42,614 bases of DNA from Paramacrobiotus richtersi (GCA_034698045.1 JAQGAU010000088.1:1-42614), one strand, 5' to 3'. Counted from the stretch's first letter, positions 24,801-38,900 are shown. Notes: a model not told the origin generated them from the sequence alone. Program-made: numbers and translations.

Positions 24801-27482
24801 GAAAACCGATGAGTTTCATGGCCCGGAAGACGTTGAGGATGGATTGAGTGAAGAACATGATGAAGTGTACCAAAACGATGATGTCGGTGTGGCTTTGCCT
24901 GAAATCGAAGAAAACGAATTTCGTCAGTTGAGTTTTGACGAAAGCACAGTGCCGGATGCTGGAGATGACCCCGAAATACTGACTGCTGATTCCGTTGAGG
25001 AGTCTATTAGTTCACGAAAAACTAGTCGTGCGAGAAGAAAATTCGTCAATTCAGTTAACGAAAGGACGGATAACGAATTTGGCCAGGAAATGATACCTAT
25101 TTTCGATACTACTACGTTAACAGAACATGTACAGTTGATGAATGTCCCTGATCTTCAATCGGCATGTGATGCTACATCTTTCGGTAATATAGCGAACAAT
25201 TCTGCTGAAGTCTTGCCGGATAACCCGGAGAAATCCGGTCACATTCGTGGTTCGAGACGAAAGAAACTGAAGACTGGATTGCTTAAGAAGAAACTGCCGC
25301 GGGATCCCTCTTTAACAATAAAATTCCCATGCGCTGAATGCGTCGTTCACTTCCCAACGGAAGAGATTCTGCTTCTTCACAATTATCAGCATTCGGATGA
25401 CCGGCACGGTGAAGAACGCACCTGTCCAGAATGTGAAGTTATCTTCGAGAATCTTGATGATCTGAGTCTCCATGTGAGAGAACACGGAAAGAAGTACTAC
25501 CACAGAGAAAAGTGTCTGCATTGCGACGCGTTAGTTACCAATTGGTTTATGAACGGACATGTTCGGCATTATCATGCGGAGAAATTCGACCCCACCACTG
25601 GATTGTATCCATGTAAGAAATGTGGGATGGAATTCATAACCGGGACTGCTCGCAGTCAACATGTGACTGCGGTAAGAAAAGTAACAGTAAATTCATCAAA
25701 ATTAATATATTATATTTAATAATCATAATAAATATCTTTCTTAATAACGACAGAAAGACCCGTATCTTTCGATATATGTTTTGTTGTGGATCGTTTTCAG
25801 TAAGCCTGGGCTTGAAATATCTAAAGGATGGGTTTGTAGCGAAAAAGGACGTAGTGATGGTTGACAGCTGTTACTTCGACTTGCGAACATGTCGATCGTT
25901 GTTTGATTTTTTTTCACGTGTTAGGAATGTGATGTAATTGTAGACTCATGGAACTCCATTGGAATGCATGTTTTGCGGAAAAATTGCACCATCTTCTGTA
26001 TCTCTGGGTCGGCACGTCTGCCTGCATAAGGTGGACGGCGGCTTTCGCTGTCCGAAATGCCAGAAAACATTTCGGAATTACTCCGTTCTAAGGGTTCATC
26101 ACGAAAGGCACTGCCACACGAAGACGAGAAAAAAGCGGAAGGATGCTGAATTACCGCGCATACAAAAGAATAATCAAAAAGTCTCCAAGTTTCGCATTGA
26201 CCCGTCGACTAAAATCAAATTCCCTTGTACAATTTGTCGGAAATATTACAAACTGGAAGCTCTTTTGGAAGTGCACTTGCGATTTCACGAAACAGAATCG
26301 GATAAGTCCTACAGTGGTGATGATCTCGAGAAGGCGTGCCCGGAGTGCGGAGAGGAGTTTGATACCCATGATGCCCTGTTTCGTCACGTGGAGGAGCATG
26401 GCGTGAATTTTTACGAGAAGGAACAGTGCCCGATTTGTAAGAAATTCATTACGGCGCATCTATTCAAAAAGCATATGTCAGGAAATCATCCAAGCGAAGA
26501 AGCGGAAAGTGGTGAAGAGTATCCATGCGCAGTGTGCCAGAAAGTCTTCCCCTCGAAAATGAAGCATCAGGCTCATATTCAGGTTGGTCAAGAGACGTGA
26601 AATGATTCGGCATAGATAGCTGTATGGGTGATGGAGCTGAGCACTGTAAGACAGAATTAATGTCATTTGGGCGGTGGGTTCGCCGATTTTGCCATGAAAC
26701 CTAAAAACTCGCATTATCTCATTTAGAAGACCAAGTTATTACTTCTTTAATCGCTTCTCGTGGTGGATTCCTTTTCAGAAATTAGTATATTCGTTTCTAG
26801 TTTGCCGGCGCTATCTATCCTTTTTGTTACTTTTTTAATTGTATCGTTTTCGGTAAGCGTAACATTCCTAATGTGAACTTACTACCGGATTTGAAGGTTC
26901 ACGTTTTGGATTTTCTTTCGCTAATTTTGTTGTTGTCTTCGTCCACAGATGCACAAACTCAAAAAATGTCTGTTATGTGCGGAAATCTTCGAACGCTGGC
27001 AGGATCTGGGCAAACATGCTCTAAACACCCACAAACAAGCGGACGGTTTCCACTGCCCTTACTGCGATGCCGTTTTCGACACCTTCCGCCGCTTGACGAG
27101 CCACCACCGCAACCGTCACGATATCCGCAGTATCGTGTCCTGTGAGATATGCGGCAAGATGTGCAAAAACAAGGGAGCCCTCCATTTGCATATGGATATT
27201 GACCATGGCTCCAAGGAGTTCAGTCGCAAGTGCGACCTGTGCGGAAAAATGTTCAGACGGGAGAGCACACTGCGCAGTCACGTCGCGACTATGCATACGG
27301 CCAGGGGGCGGAAGAAGGTACAGGACTATCAAGAACAGCTGATAAAGAGGGGCTATGTGGCGCCGAAGAAGCGGATGCTGTTGGACGAGTTTCCGTTCAA
27401 GTGTGAGACGTGTCAAGTGGGATTTTCGTACGAGGGGAGGATGTTGAGACACATGACCAGGTTCCATGCGGATGATTCGTAG
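21843..27482 (+). CDS. Array unit 2: Myb-like/PRDM9-like SET/15 C2H2-finger protein lacking THAP
   Basis: Exons are 21843-22637, 23126-23342, 23620-23709, 23883-24014, 24482-25671, 25944-26582 and 26949-27482, giving 1198 residues with all phases consistent. The N-terminal exon keeps the Myb-like region (FNPYAYRVAS..NTTAWRR) and LTEIETLARDIYQLQ. The second exon is 217 nt against 472-499 in the paralogs. It keeps both flanks (QYFLLCPTPVT and GHWRNCEA...YDNGLPTA) but lacks the whole THAP domain. Compared with unit 3 the loss is 273 nt, or 91 codons, in frame. The knuckle (CSTC..CWIH) and SET (FGPLRG, CNWMKYVRFA, VWYSREYA) are intact, as are fingers 1-15. The ATG at 21843 aligns with the unit 1 starts (IVMAS..). 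It is expected to be nuclear; without THAP its DNA targeting may differ. Confidence 0.85.
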
Positions 27483-28360
27483 TTTGTAGCGCTTCTGCGG
27501 AAGCAAATTCTGATGTGATTTTGATTGTTACTACTTGTTATGGTTGATTTTTTTTCAATCTCGATTCTATTTCTTCATTTTTTTTCGCATAGACTTCAGT
27601 TGTTTTGTGTCCGTGATAGGGGTTTCCTAAAGTAAGCCTTGACCTAAGACCTAATGCTATTTGTTAAATTCTTGAACAACAAACCGCCAATCAGACTGAG
27701 TCAGTCAGCTGCAGATTATTGGGCGCGCGAGATTATTGCTTTAAGTAGCCATGCCGGCAATAAACGTTATCGGTATTACCGCTTCCGATGATCAAGGGTG
27801 CAGTTTTATGCAGATGGGCTTCCCTACAGCTTGGGCCGGATATTTGTTCAAAAGTATCGAAAATCCACAGTTGTTCCTTTTTGAAACATGCCGTTTTAAT
27901 CCCGAAATACAGAGCAGCGCAGCACATACAGGCGCTAACTATGCATGGTTAAAGTGGCAGGCTTGATTATTGGCCACTTTTCGGCCCGTCGTCAGGCATC
28001 CGCTGCGGGCGCTGCCGATGTGAGAGATCGCACTTGATCGAAAGTATTTTTCGCATCAGCATACCAACGTTTAATTGCAGCACAATTAGTTGCACAACTA
28101 GCGCATCTGTTTTGTAAATTGTGAGGTGTGTTAAGCGATAGCTGCAGCAATGGTCTGAACCTGTGGAAAGCGGACAGTAGTACCGCGATCATTTTAATTT
28201 GTTCTGAAGCGAAGTAGCTGATTATTCTGATTATCACAAACAGTCTACCGAAGTGATGGATCGCATGAATTCGTCGTACGACGCAGAGAAAGGTACAGTA
28301 AACTGTAATTAACATTGAAAAACTACGAATTCACAACCACCTCGCGCTGCATAATGCACT
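27483..28360. other. Spacer between array units 2 and 3
   Basis: It contains an AATAAA at 27759-27764, a possible 3' end for unit 2. A short open stretch at 28256-28292 begins with ATG and ends in AAAG|GTACAG. Spliced to an AG at 28370-28371 it would run in frame into the unit 3 N-terminal exon, so it may be an alternative first exon. The 71-codon open frame at 27751-27966 resembles nothing I recognise. No supported independent gene was found. Confidence 0.4.
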
Positions 28361-31300
28361 ATGTCTGTAGCGCCTGTGGGTAAGAAACCCCCAGATCCTC
28401 TCGAAATCAAGCTGCGAAAGGAGGAAAAAGCTGTCGAGAAGAATGCTCGTCTGATCAGATACCTTTCCACCGTGATTACCTTCAATCCATACGAACATCC
28501 CGTGGCATCGACTTTGAATACCCTCGCCTGGAGACGGGCAGTCGAGAGTCTGACTGAAGAAAATGTCTTGGAACATACATCTGGATCCGGAGCTCGAAGG
28601 GCCCTACAGGGTAACGTGATCCGATGTGTTACGGACTACAAGACAAAGTTTGTGATTCCCGAACCGAGGAGCAGACCGAACAGGGAACTGACCGAGATTG
28701 AGACGCTGGCAAAGGAAGTCTATCTGCTACAAGAGAACGGTGCGCCGAATCCGATGCGGAAGAAAGCAGAAGAAAAATGCTTGAATGACGGTGTTGTTAA
28801 GAATTTTCCTGGGACGGATGGTGGTGATTTGGATGCTGAGCAAGTTGCAGCAGCGGGAACAGCACAGAATTTTGTACTGGTGCAGTGTGACCTCAATGGA
28901 GACCCGCGAAAGATTGTCCTTTCATCTCCCTCTGCGGAAGTGAAGATGCCCATACCAAGAGCAGGATCAATTATTCCGGTATGTTTACATAAATTATTCT
29001 GTCGGATGCCATTTCTGACTTGTTTTAAATTGCAGTTCTCACCTGTAACGTCAATTATGTCTGTTTTCGTTGTTTCGGTTATTTTCTGCAAAATAGAAAT
29101 TAATGAAATGAGAAAACACTGATTAGGATTTTTTTACATGAATACTGATCAGGAACTTTTTTAAATATATTATTATTATTATTATAACACAAGAGCAGAC
29201 AACCCATCAGGGACTTCAAGTCTGGTCGAAATTAATGCTAACATACAAAAATACCACTACGACAGAGATGAGAATGGGACTGAATATGAGAATCGGACTG
29301 AATTTTCGAATTCGTAAAGTTAACGTTGCTTGCACCTGTGCCTTTCCGCAGTAATATAGTTTTTAACGTCCTAAATTTATTAGCCGCATCAGACATACTA
29401 GCAAAACTGTGCTAGTAACCGCATATACATGTGTTAAAGTCATCGATAATATATTGTCAAAAGATGCTTGCAGTTGTAAAATGCCAGAGAAATTTACCCA
29501 ATGTGAGAACGTGACGTAACCGCCATATTTCTATAATTTAACACTCAAACGTACATCGATATCGCGCAGTTTAGTGACGACTTCAAACGATCCGACATCA
29601 GATCTGCTTCATTAATCATGGTGGTTGAGAAAACCTACTGTACTTTGAAATGAGTCTTGTGCCGAGAATGTACATGATATTGGTACTTTCAGCCCAACGG
29701 TGACATGACTTTTTTCTTAGCAGGCTTCGAATCAGTATTTTCTCCTGTGCCCCACGTCAGTGACCCAAAGTCCTCCGACAATCTCCCAGGAACAACCGAA
29801 CCCTGAAGCTCCGTCGACTGCTCGTAAACCGAGAAAACCCGGTGCTCGCGCGAAATGCGCGTTGTGCCTCTACCGACCGTCTGTCGCCACCGGCAAACCG
29901 CGCTCTGTATACCGCTTCCCGAAGGATGACCTGCGCCAGAAAAAGTGGATAACAGTGTGTCGCCAAGTAGACCGGAAATTTAAGCTGCGTCGCGATGCCT
30001 TCGTTTGCGAAGAACACTTTACTCCGGAAAGCTTCGGTGTTACTCGCGTGCGAAATGGTGTGGTATCGATGCGATTGCAGTGGTTTGCTGTACCGTCGTT
30101 GAGCGCTGTGAAAAAGGATGACGGGCGGAATTGTGAAGCTGCTTCCGAATCGGACGAGGAAATGGAAATCGAGGAGGATGTACTGGAGTATGATAATGGA
30201 TTGCCAACAGCTCGTAAGTTGATCGCGGCGCAAGGTGTTCTGCTGGGGCGCAGACTTAAGGAAAACCGTACAGAACTTGTTGAACACATGCGTAATGTCG
30301 TCTAGGAAATCAGTGCACAGATAAGACTTATAGCTACACGTAGACACAGCTTTTGCTTTATTGGGCTTGGCTTAGTCGGTTTTAATTTAACGGGCTTCTG
30401 GTACTGGAATATTTTTTTCGTATTTCTTTTGTGTAATACGTTGCGCTTCGCTGTATTGCTTAGTGTGAAAAATACTAAAGCCATACTGCGGTCATTGCGC
30501 TGCCATGCTGGGGTTTTGGGCGCGCAGTTTTAAGTGATGCGATGTTGGATGAGATAGTAGTGAGTTTCCGGTCGTACATTCGTAGTGATTTTAGTACTTT
30601 TATTATATTTTTAAAGGTATTGTTTCAGCTGTTTTATAACTGTTCTTTGCATTGATGTGTTGGTTATTTATGATTGAGATAACGTGCTTTTGCAGTCGAC
30701 CTTCCATCTGGATTGCCGAATAGCAAGGATGGTGCAGAGCGTTTGTTATTGGAGGAAGAGAAAGAGAACATTTGCGAATATATCTGTAAGTGACTGTTTA
30801 GCTTATGTTTCGTTCCTTTTCATTTTTCAGTACTTATTGCAATGATTTTCATATCTTGAATCAATTTCTAGCTTGCTGGACGTGCGGTGTTTCCCAGGAG
30901 CCGTGCTGGAAGCATGCTGAATTTATCAACGACAAGAACACAACTCCTTTAGCACTCGGCAGCCTACCGCGGCAGCTGCATTTCAGACCTGGTGGAACTG
31001 AAGGTACGCGGCTACGCGCTACTTTGTCGGTCTGTATTTAGCGTAGACTAGTGAAGGTTTGTTGCTTGAAGATTTGCAGTCATTGCAGTTGGCCACCGGT
31101 ATGCGTACATAGGTTTTTTTTATTCTCCTCCTTTGTGTCACTTTCTGCTGCTTTATGCGGTATGATGGTGATGCGGAATGCTTATGTTATCAACTTACCG
31201 GTATCAGTAATTTCAGCTACGGTCAACTCTTTCTGATGTGCTATTTGGGTTTTTTCTTGTTCGCTTATTATAGGATAACTCGTACACATAGGGTATTCCG

Positions 31301-34300
31301 TATAAATTGCTACTGCATGTCTACGGTTATATAATGTATGATAATATATGCAGACTGTCTGTATGTATCTGTGTGTTAGACTTTGCTGTCTGGTTTGTGT
31401 GCTATAAAGATTGCTTGTTGTTTAGGTAGTCCCCTTGGTGTTTTGTCGCGCGTTCATCTCCGTTCCCACTCCGCTTTTGGGCCTATGCGGGGCGCTTTAT
31501 GCAGCCATATTTCCAGCAGATTCGCCATTCACGATGCTACCAGTTGGAAATGTTATCATTTGGACTCCGATGACACGTGCAACTGGATGAAATACGTCCA
31601 ATTCGCCCATAATGCCCAGGAGCAGAATGTGGCACTGTATGTCAAGGAGGGGCAGATCTTTTTCGTTACAACACGGGACCTTAAGCCGTATGAAGAACTG
31701 AAGTTGTGGTACTCCCGGAAATATGCGGATAGTTTGGGATTGGTTAGAAAGGATCAGTTAAGTATTGCCAAAGATGTTGAGGTTGGGATCAGTCTGGCGA
31801 ACAACGAAATAAGTGACAATGATTACGACGACATGGACTTGGTTGACACTGAGGGGAATGACTTCGCGCTGACGAATTTTGACGAAATGCCGGATCCTGT
31901 GCATGATACAGAAGAGCTAACCAACGACTCAACTGAGCATGCAGCTTCAACACGAAGTAATCGAGTGAAACGAAAGAAATTTACTAGTTCGATAAGCGAA
32001 ATGACGGATAATAAGACTGGCCCAGAAGCGATGCCTGCTGCTGAAAATACTAACTATTCAACAGAGCAGTCAACAAATCGTTCAGATTTCCAACAGACAT
32101 TTGATGCTGGTCCTTCGGACGATGTTTTGAAAAGTTCCAGCGATGTTCCGCCAGTTGGACCTGAGAAATCCGACCAGCTTTCTGGTTCCAACCTTAAAAA
32201 AGTAAAACCTAGACGAGTTAAAAAGATACGGCCGAAAAGTGCCCCGTCTGTTATAAAATTTGGATGCGCTGAATGTCTGCTCCAGTTCCCAACCGAACAG
32301 ATTCTGCTTCTCCATAACTATCAGCATTCGGATGTTTTGGACAGTGAAGAGCGCACTTGTCCGAAATGTGGAGCCGTGTTCGATGATCTTGGAGATCTGA
32401 GTCTGCATGTAAAGGAGCACGGAAGAAAGTACTATCCTAAAGAAAAGTGTATACATTGCGATGAGCTTATTGCCTCTTCAACGATGACACAACATTTATG
32501 GCGTCAGCATCCTGAACAGTCTGTAGCGTCCACCGGAAAGTTTCCGTGCATAAAATGTGGGATGGAATTCGATTCGCTCACTGCTTATCGTGAGCATACT
32601 GCGGTATGAGAAAATGATCTATTTTCCGTCCCATTTTCGATAAAATATGAGCAAGTTTAAAAGGTGTTACTTAGAAAAAAGTATAAGAGTTGTACTATTT
32701 CTGGCACGATAGCAAGAAAGCAAATTAATGCATTAGCAGCTGACAAACAATAAGGAACTGTGAAGGCTTTCATTCATTTTGTTTTATAGATCTGTGTTTA
32801 TTGCTGTACCATAGTATGACATACGTACATACGCAAATCATTAGAAAAATAAAGTCAATTAGAAAAACATAGTTTGATCTTTGTTTCTAGATCTCTTTGT
32901 TTCGTTAAACTGGTTTGTAGAGTTATATAAGTGTAAGCATTTATGCAAGTATTTGAAGAGTAATGTGTAAATACCATACATACTCCTTTTTTTGATGCGC
33001 TTTATTTTATAGAATCATAGACTTCGTCGAGAATGCCTGTATTGTGGAAAAACTGAAGTTACCAATGTCGAACTGGGTCGGCATATAGCACTTCATAAAA
33101 GGCAAGATGGATTTCACTGTCCAAAATGCCCGAAAGTATTCGCAAAATACTACTACATGAAGAATCACTACGATACCCACAGCCGTAAAAACCCAAGAAA
33201 GAAATCAAAAGATGCAAGTGATATGGAAGACACCAAAGGATTGCCTCAGATGGGGAAGAAAACTCGAAAAGTCTCAAAGTTTCTTGTTGACCCTGCGACT
33301 AAAATCAAATTCCCTTGTCCAATCTGTCGTAAATCTTACAAAACAGAAGCCCTTCTGGAAGTTCATCGGCGATTTCACGAAACCGAATCGGATAAAGCGT
33401 ACACGGGCGATGATATTGAGAAGGAGTGTCCAGAGTGTGGGGAAGAGTTTGATGCCCTTGATGAGCTGTTTCGTCACGTGGAGGGTCATGCGGTATTTTT
33501 TTACGCGAGAGAGCAGTGTCTCGTATGCAAAAAGTTTATCTCTGCGTATCAGATGCCACGGCATATGGAAGGCAATCATCCTGGCGGGCTGACGGGAAAG
33601 GGCGAAGAGTTTCCATGTGAAGTGTGCAAAAAAGTGTTCCCCTCTGAAATCAAGCATCGGGCTCATGTCCAGGTTAGTGGAAATGCTGGTTGTTAAGTCA
33701 GCTTCCAGTAGCTGTGTACGGCGTCAACGCGCGAGAAAACTTGAATTGTGACGCTGTGTGTCTTGAGTAATTTTTATCTTCAAAAGTTTAAACAGAAGAA
33801 AAAAGTGGGTACGGTTGGTGATGTTTGCGGAAACTGCAAAAAACCGTTATTTGGAACATGCACGGTAGTTGATAACTAGTTATCCATCAAATATTTTGAA
33901 CACTATTAATTTTTAAGTTTTGCTTTCTAGGATAGGTAAAGTGTACGTGTATGTGGGCTTAAGTGTATGTGCGGTATGCTAATTACGATTAGGATGCCTT
34001 TGCTTATTCTACGCATGATTGCGGAAATTTCTTCCACAGATGCACAAACCAAAAAGCTGTCTCTTATGTGCGGAAATATTCGACCAATGGCAGGACCTGG
34101 GCAAGCATGCTCGGAATACTCACCGACAAGCGGACGGTTTCCACTGTCCGAACTGCGAAAGGGTCTTCGCCACTTTCCGGAAATTGACCAACCACCACCG
34201 CAACAATCACGATATCCGCCAGATCGTGTCCTGTGAGATATGCGGCAAAATGTGCAAGAACAAGCAGAGACTTCATCAACATATGGACGTCGAACATGGC

Positions 34301-34573
34301 CCCAAGGAGTTCACGCACGAATGCGACGTGTGTAACAAAAAGTTTATGCGGCAAGCCACACTACGCAACCATGTCGCTTGGGCACACACGGCGGTCGGGC
34401 GGAAAAAGGTGCAGGGTTATCAAGTGGCGTTCCTGAAGAATGGCTATGTAGCACCTAGGAAGCGGATGTTGTTGGATGAGTTCCCGTTCAAGTGCGAAAC
34501 GTGCCAAGTGGGATTCCTGACGGAGGGAAGAATCTTGAGACATCGGGCCAAGTTTCATCCGGATGAAGCGTAA
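28361..34573 (+). CDS. Array unit 3: complete Myb-like/THAP/PRDM9-like SET/15 C2H2-finger protein
   Basis: Exons are 28361-28978, 29724-30213, 30696-30785, 30872-31003, 31426-32603, 33013-33672 and 34040-34573, giving 1233 residues with all phases consistent. The N-terminal exon lacks the first ~60 residues seen in units 1 and 2 but keeps the Myb-like core (FNPYEHPVAS..NTLAWRR) and LTEIETLAKEVYLLQ. THAP is canonical: CALC, VYRFPKDD, KKWITV, CEEHFTPESFG and the closing FAVPSL. The knuckle (CWTC..CWKH) comes before SET (FGPMRG, CNWMKYVQFA, IFFVTTR, LWYSRKYA). An acidic, poorly conserved stretch separates SET from the 15 fingers. Reading through the THAP-exon donor (30214) would add 31 residues and stop at 30305. 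This is the best reference copy of the family. Confidence 0.88.
29168..29186. repeat. (ATT)n microsatellite in a unit 3 intron
   Basis: About six ATT repeats lie in the intron between the N-terminal and THAP exons. It looks like a simple-sequence repeat only. Confidence 0.85.
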
Positions 34574-35848
34574 TGTTGCCTGTTTGTTGGAATAACTGTT
34601 TGCTTTTGTGAACTTTTTAAACTGAGCTTGTTTTGTATATTTAACTTCGGACGTGGCTATTTAGAAGACCGGATTTTCTATATTTGTGAGATCGGATTGT
34701 TGAGGATTCCATCTTTCAATAGGCGATTGGATACGTATGTGTGTGTATGAAACTGCTGAGGTCGCTTAGACATGTTCACGCGTGTGATTAAAACTGATGG
34801 TTCCTTTTTTGATTTGTTGGTGGCATTGTGGAAGTCTGATTTTGTTTGGATACTTCACTACTGAAGTGGAAGCTGGACTCATGCATCCAATCTTAGGACT
34901 GTTCTTAAATTATTTTCGTTGCGTGAAATCAGACAGTTTTGTTTCCGTTCAAGCTTGACAGAGCAGGTTATCGGCAGCATTTGGTGTGACACAATTTGCG
35001 CACAGTTATGCCATACTCTGCACGTTAGACGATTCGGACGTTTATTTCTTAATCGCTTACATGTTGGTTGACCTTTGTGTGAACGTTAGATTTCTCAGTA
35101 TAGATCTGATGCGTTGGTGTTGGGCAAGCGTCCAGTTAGTCTACCTGGAGCGGAATTAAATCCGCTTCTAGACAGTCATGTTAAAAATGGCTAACGCTAA
35201 TTTGTAATCTGTTTCTCCACTCAGGCTACACTACTGAACACTGTTGATAGTCGATCGTAAGTCGTAACATCAATAACAATAAGCCATGTGACATGAAATT
35301 GCCATGCCGTCGGTAATATGAATCAAACTGTTACAAGTCACAATGTTAGTGATATTACGTATTGGTCTGTGACTCTGATTCACAATCAGTGGTAACAGTA
35401 ACACGAAACCACAGCGGGTTAATAACGAAACAAAAGGTAGAATTTCGGGAAAAGTGCCACCCGATAGGGACAGCATTCGCTTCGCAACTACGTCACTGCG
35501 GATGCACCCTGGATATTTTTCAACAGCGCTCGGAAAATAGCCGACCATTATCCGTAGGGGTGTTACGTGTGAAGTTCAAGAATTTAATTGAATATTGCGC
35601 GTGTTATTATTTCTGTCGAAAGTTTTTCGAGGAATATTTGAAATGCTTGATTCTGATTAATCTTTGATATGTTTTTATCCCCATGTTCATTGTTCTCTCT
35701 AGAATTTTTTTGGTAGAAGATGTTATTTGGCTGTGGTAGACGGGATCGTTCGATAAGACCGTGCTGATTTGCTGATTTTATTATCAGAAGCCGTGACCGA
35801 CAGTGCTGGCTGAAGTGATTGTAACAGACTGTTCGACTTTGAAAACAA
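34574..35848. other. Spacer between array units 3 and 4
   Basis: The first ~250 bases resemble the flank after unit 4 (shared cggattttctat and a similar spacing of later blocks), which supports recent duplication of units 3 and 4. An ATTAAA lies at 34787-34792. The bases just before 35849 are where the Myb-like part of the unit 4 N-terminal exon should be, but I cannot recognise it. No supported gene was found. Confidence 0.45.
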
Positions 35849-35945
35849 GACCGAGACCCTGGCGAAATAAATCTATGAGCTAGGTGAATGGTGCCCCAAA
35901 TCCGATGCGGAAGAAAGCAGAAGAAAGACAGCTCGAGTGAAAGTG
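35849..35945 (+). pseudogene. Decayed end of the unit 4 Myb-like exon segment
   Basis: The sequence matches the ETLAKEVYLLQ-GAPNPMRKKAEE segment of unit 3, but it has an in-frame TAA straight after ETLAK and a frame change before the intact tail of the exon. The upstream Myb-like core is missing. The functional part of the exon probably starts at a new ATG at 35888, in another frame that joins the conserved tail. Confidence 0.7.
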
Positions 35946-38900
35946 TTATGATGAACATTTCTGCCAACAACGGTGTTGGTTTGGATGCTAAGGAGAGCAG
36001 GGAGGAAGTTGCAGCTAAAGAAACCACATCGAACTTACTGCTGATGCCGTGTGTTTCCCATGACGAATCGGAAAAAATTATTCGTATGTCTCCCTCTCCG
36101 GGAGTAACAAAGTTCTCTATACGCAGCGGAGGCTCAGGAACTCCGGTAAGTGTGTATAATGTGCAACCACAGACTTATCCAGAACTGGCAGATGCTGTTT
36201 CTGATTTGCTTCAGATTTTTATTTTTAACATCCTAGATTTTGTTACTTTTTTTATAAACAAATTAGTTAGACTGTTTTCCTTTAAAGGGGGGAACGAATG
36301 AATGGGAATTACTGATCTGCAGTTTTTTAACAGGAGAATCAACTGTCAAATTCGAAATAGTTATTGGTATTTGCGCCTTTCAGCAGTACTTTCGTACTAG
36401 TGATAAAGTTTCGGTATTTTATTTAACTGCAGTACAGTGTTAGTAAGGGACTGCTGGGTACTCGTTACTGAATGTTTAAGCTTCGATAAAGCCATCGGTA
36501 ATATAATTCAGCAAAGCCAGCTTGAAATTTTAAAAGTGATACTGATTTGACCAATTGTGAGAACGCGACATTACCAATTTGTTTTTACTATCTAATGCTC
36601 GAATATAAACCTGTTCAAATGATGAATCGTTTCGTCTTGCTTAAAGTCCCTGGAATGCGCAGAGTGTTGTTGCCTCTTGGTAGTAGCTGTTAGATTTATG
36701 GAATCTGATTTGAAACACCAGTCTACGAAGAATTCAGACGCTGCCGATAGTTTCAAATTAACGGCTGTCTAACTTTTTCTTCGCAGGCTTCGTCTGAAGT
36801 GCAGTATTTTTTACAGTGTCCCAGGCCAGTTACTCCAGTCCAGACTGTATCCCAAGAACAGCCGAACCTTAAAGCTCGTTCCACTGCCCGTACTACGATG
36901 AGGAAATGCGCTCTATGCCCGTACCAATATGCTACCGGCAAACGGCGCTCCATGTTCCGCTTCCCAAAGGGTGACCTGCGCCAGGAAGAATGGATAAACG
37001 TGTGTCTCCAAACGGACCCGGATTTTCAGCTCCGCCGGCAATCGTTCATATGCGAAGAACACTTTACGCCGGAATGCTTCGCTGTTTCTCTGGTGCGGAA
37101 TGGTGTGGAAGCGAAGCGGTTGAATTTGTTTGCTGTGCCGTTGTTGAACCTTGTGAAAAAGGGTGACTGGCGGAATTGTCAAACTGCTGTCGGATCGGAC
37201 GAGGCAGCTGAAATTGAAGAGGATGAAATAGAGTATGATAACGGATTACCAACAGCCCGTAAGTCAATCCCGACGTAAGATTTTTTGTCGACTGTTAGTA
37301 AGGTTTGCTGCAAATCGTAAAAAAACTGGCTAAACCTATCCATAATTTCATATCGGAAACCACCAGATAAAACTCTTGGTTACGTATCCACAGCCATTGT
37401 TTACTGGGCTTGCGTCTGCTTGATCAAGCTTCTCAGTTGTACGAGTTTTTTCGGTATCGGAATAAGTGTTTTTTGCTTACTTCTTTTGTATGGTGCGCTG
37501 TGTTTCGGGTATTGCTTGATGTGAAAATACTGAAGAACTACTGCGGTGTCAGTTATAACTTTGAAGTGATGTGATGTTGGGCGAGATAAGCGATAGCTGG
37601 CAGTCATACGTTGAGGTTTAAGTAAGCAAGGTATTATTTAGTTGTTTTATCACTATAAATTTTATGTTCGCTTTGGTTGAAATTTCGCAGAATAACGTGT
37701 GTTTGCAGTTGACTTTCCATCTGAATTGCCGAATAGTATGGATTGCGAAGAGCGTTTGTTATTGGAGGAAGGAACGGAAAACATTTGCGAATATATCTGT
37801 AAGTGATTGTTTTTCTTGACATGTTTCGTTTCCAGCATTACGATGATTTCCATATCTTAAATCACTGTTTAGCTTGTTCAGCGTGCGGTGTTTCCCAGGA
37901 GCCGTGCTGGGACCATGCTAAATTCATTAAAGACAAGAACACAAATCCTCTGGCATTCAGCAGCCTGCCGCGGCAGCTGGACTTCGAAACTGATGGACAT
38001 GAAGGTGCGAGCTACTTTGTCGGTCTGTATTTAAAACGGAAGTATGAAGTTACTTAAAGCTTTTATGACTAGATTTCGGTATACAGTTTATCTTTTTTCT
38101 CTCCCTGCATTGTGCCGGTTTATGAAATGTGCTGATGTCACGTGTGCCAATGATTTTTAGTACGGTGGCTCTTTTTATTTGCTATACTTATTAGGTTTTT
38201 TTCTTGTTTTTCGTCTTTTACAATAGTACGTCTCATAGGATATAATTCGTAGGTGTGACTCACTCATTAGGTACATTCTGCAAATCCTTTTTTTATTACT
38301 TGTTATTGTACGAATTTGTTATTGATCGTTTATCTGCGGTAGTTTACCTCATGGTTTGTTAGATTGTGCGCTTTGGTTTGTATGCTGCATTTAGCCTACA
38401 TATATGTTTTTCCTATTTAGATACTCCATCTGGTGTGTTCTCGCGCGTATCCCTCAGTTCCCACATCGTTTTTGGTCCCCTGCGTGGCGCTTTGTGCAGT
38501 CATATTTCAAGCAGATTTGCCGTTCACGATTCTGCCAGTAGGAAATGTTATCATTTGGAATCAGACGACACCTGCAATTGGATGAAATACGTCCAATTCG
38601 CGCATGATGCCCAGAGCCAGAATTTAGCAGTGTATGCCAAGGAGGGGCAGATATTTTTCGTTACAACACGGGACATCCAGCCGGATGAAGAACTGAAGAT
38701 CTGGTACTCCCGGAAGTATGCGGACAATGTAGGATTTGTTAGAAAGAATGGGTTAGATATTGCCAAAGTTGTTAAGGATGGAATGAGTGTGACAGACGAT
38801 GGAATAAGTCAGAACGTTGACGAAGTGGATTCTGTTAAAACTCCGGCGAGTGACTTTGCGCTGATGGTTTTGGACGAGGTCATAACGCAGAATTCTGTGC

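Noticed and set aside
26949..27482. Last exons read as separate 177-188-residue finger genes starting at their ATG
   Set aside because: The ATG directly follows a CAG 3' splice site and sits between the two zinc-binding histidines of finger 10. Unit 4 has ACG at that place.
27751..27966. 71-codon open frame upstream of unit 3
   Set aside because: It has no recognisable motif and no counterpart upstream of the other units.
29724..30213. THAP domain as part of a P-element-like transposon
   Set aside because: There is no transposase catalytic core and no terminal inverted repeats. The exon is spliced in phase into PRDM-like genes.
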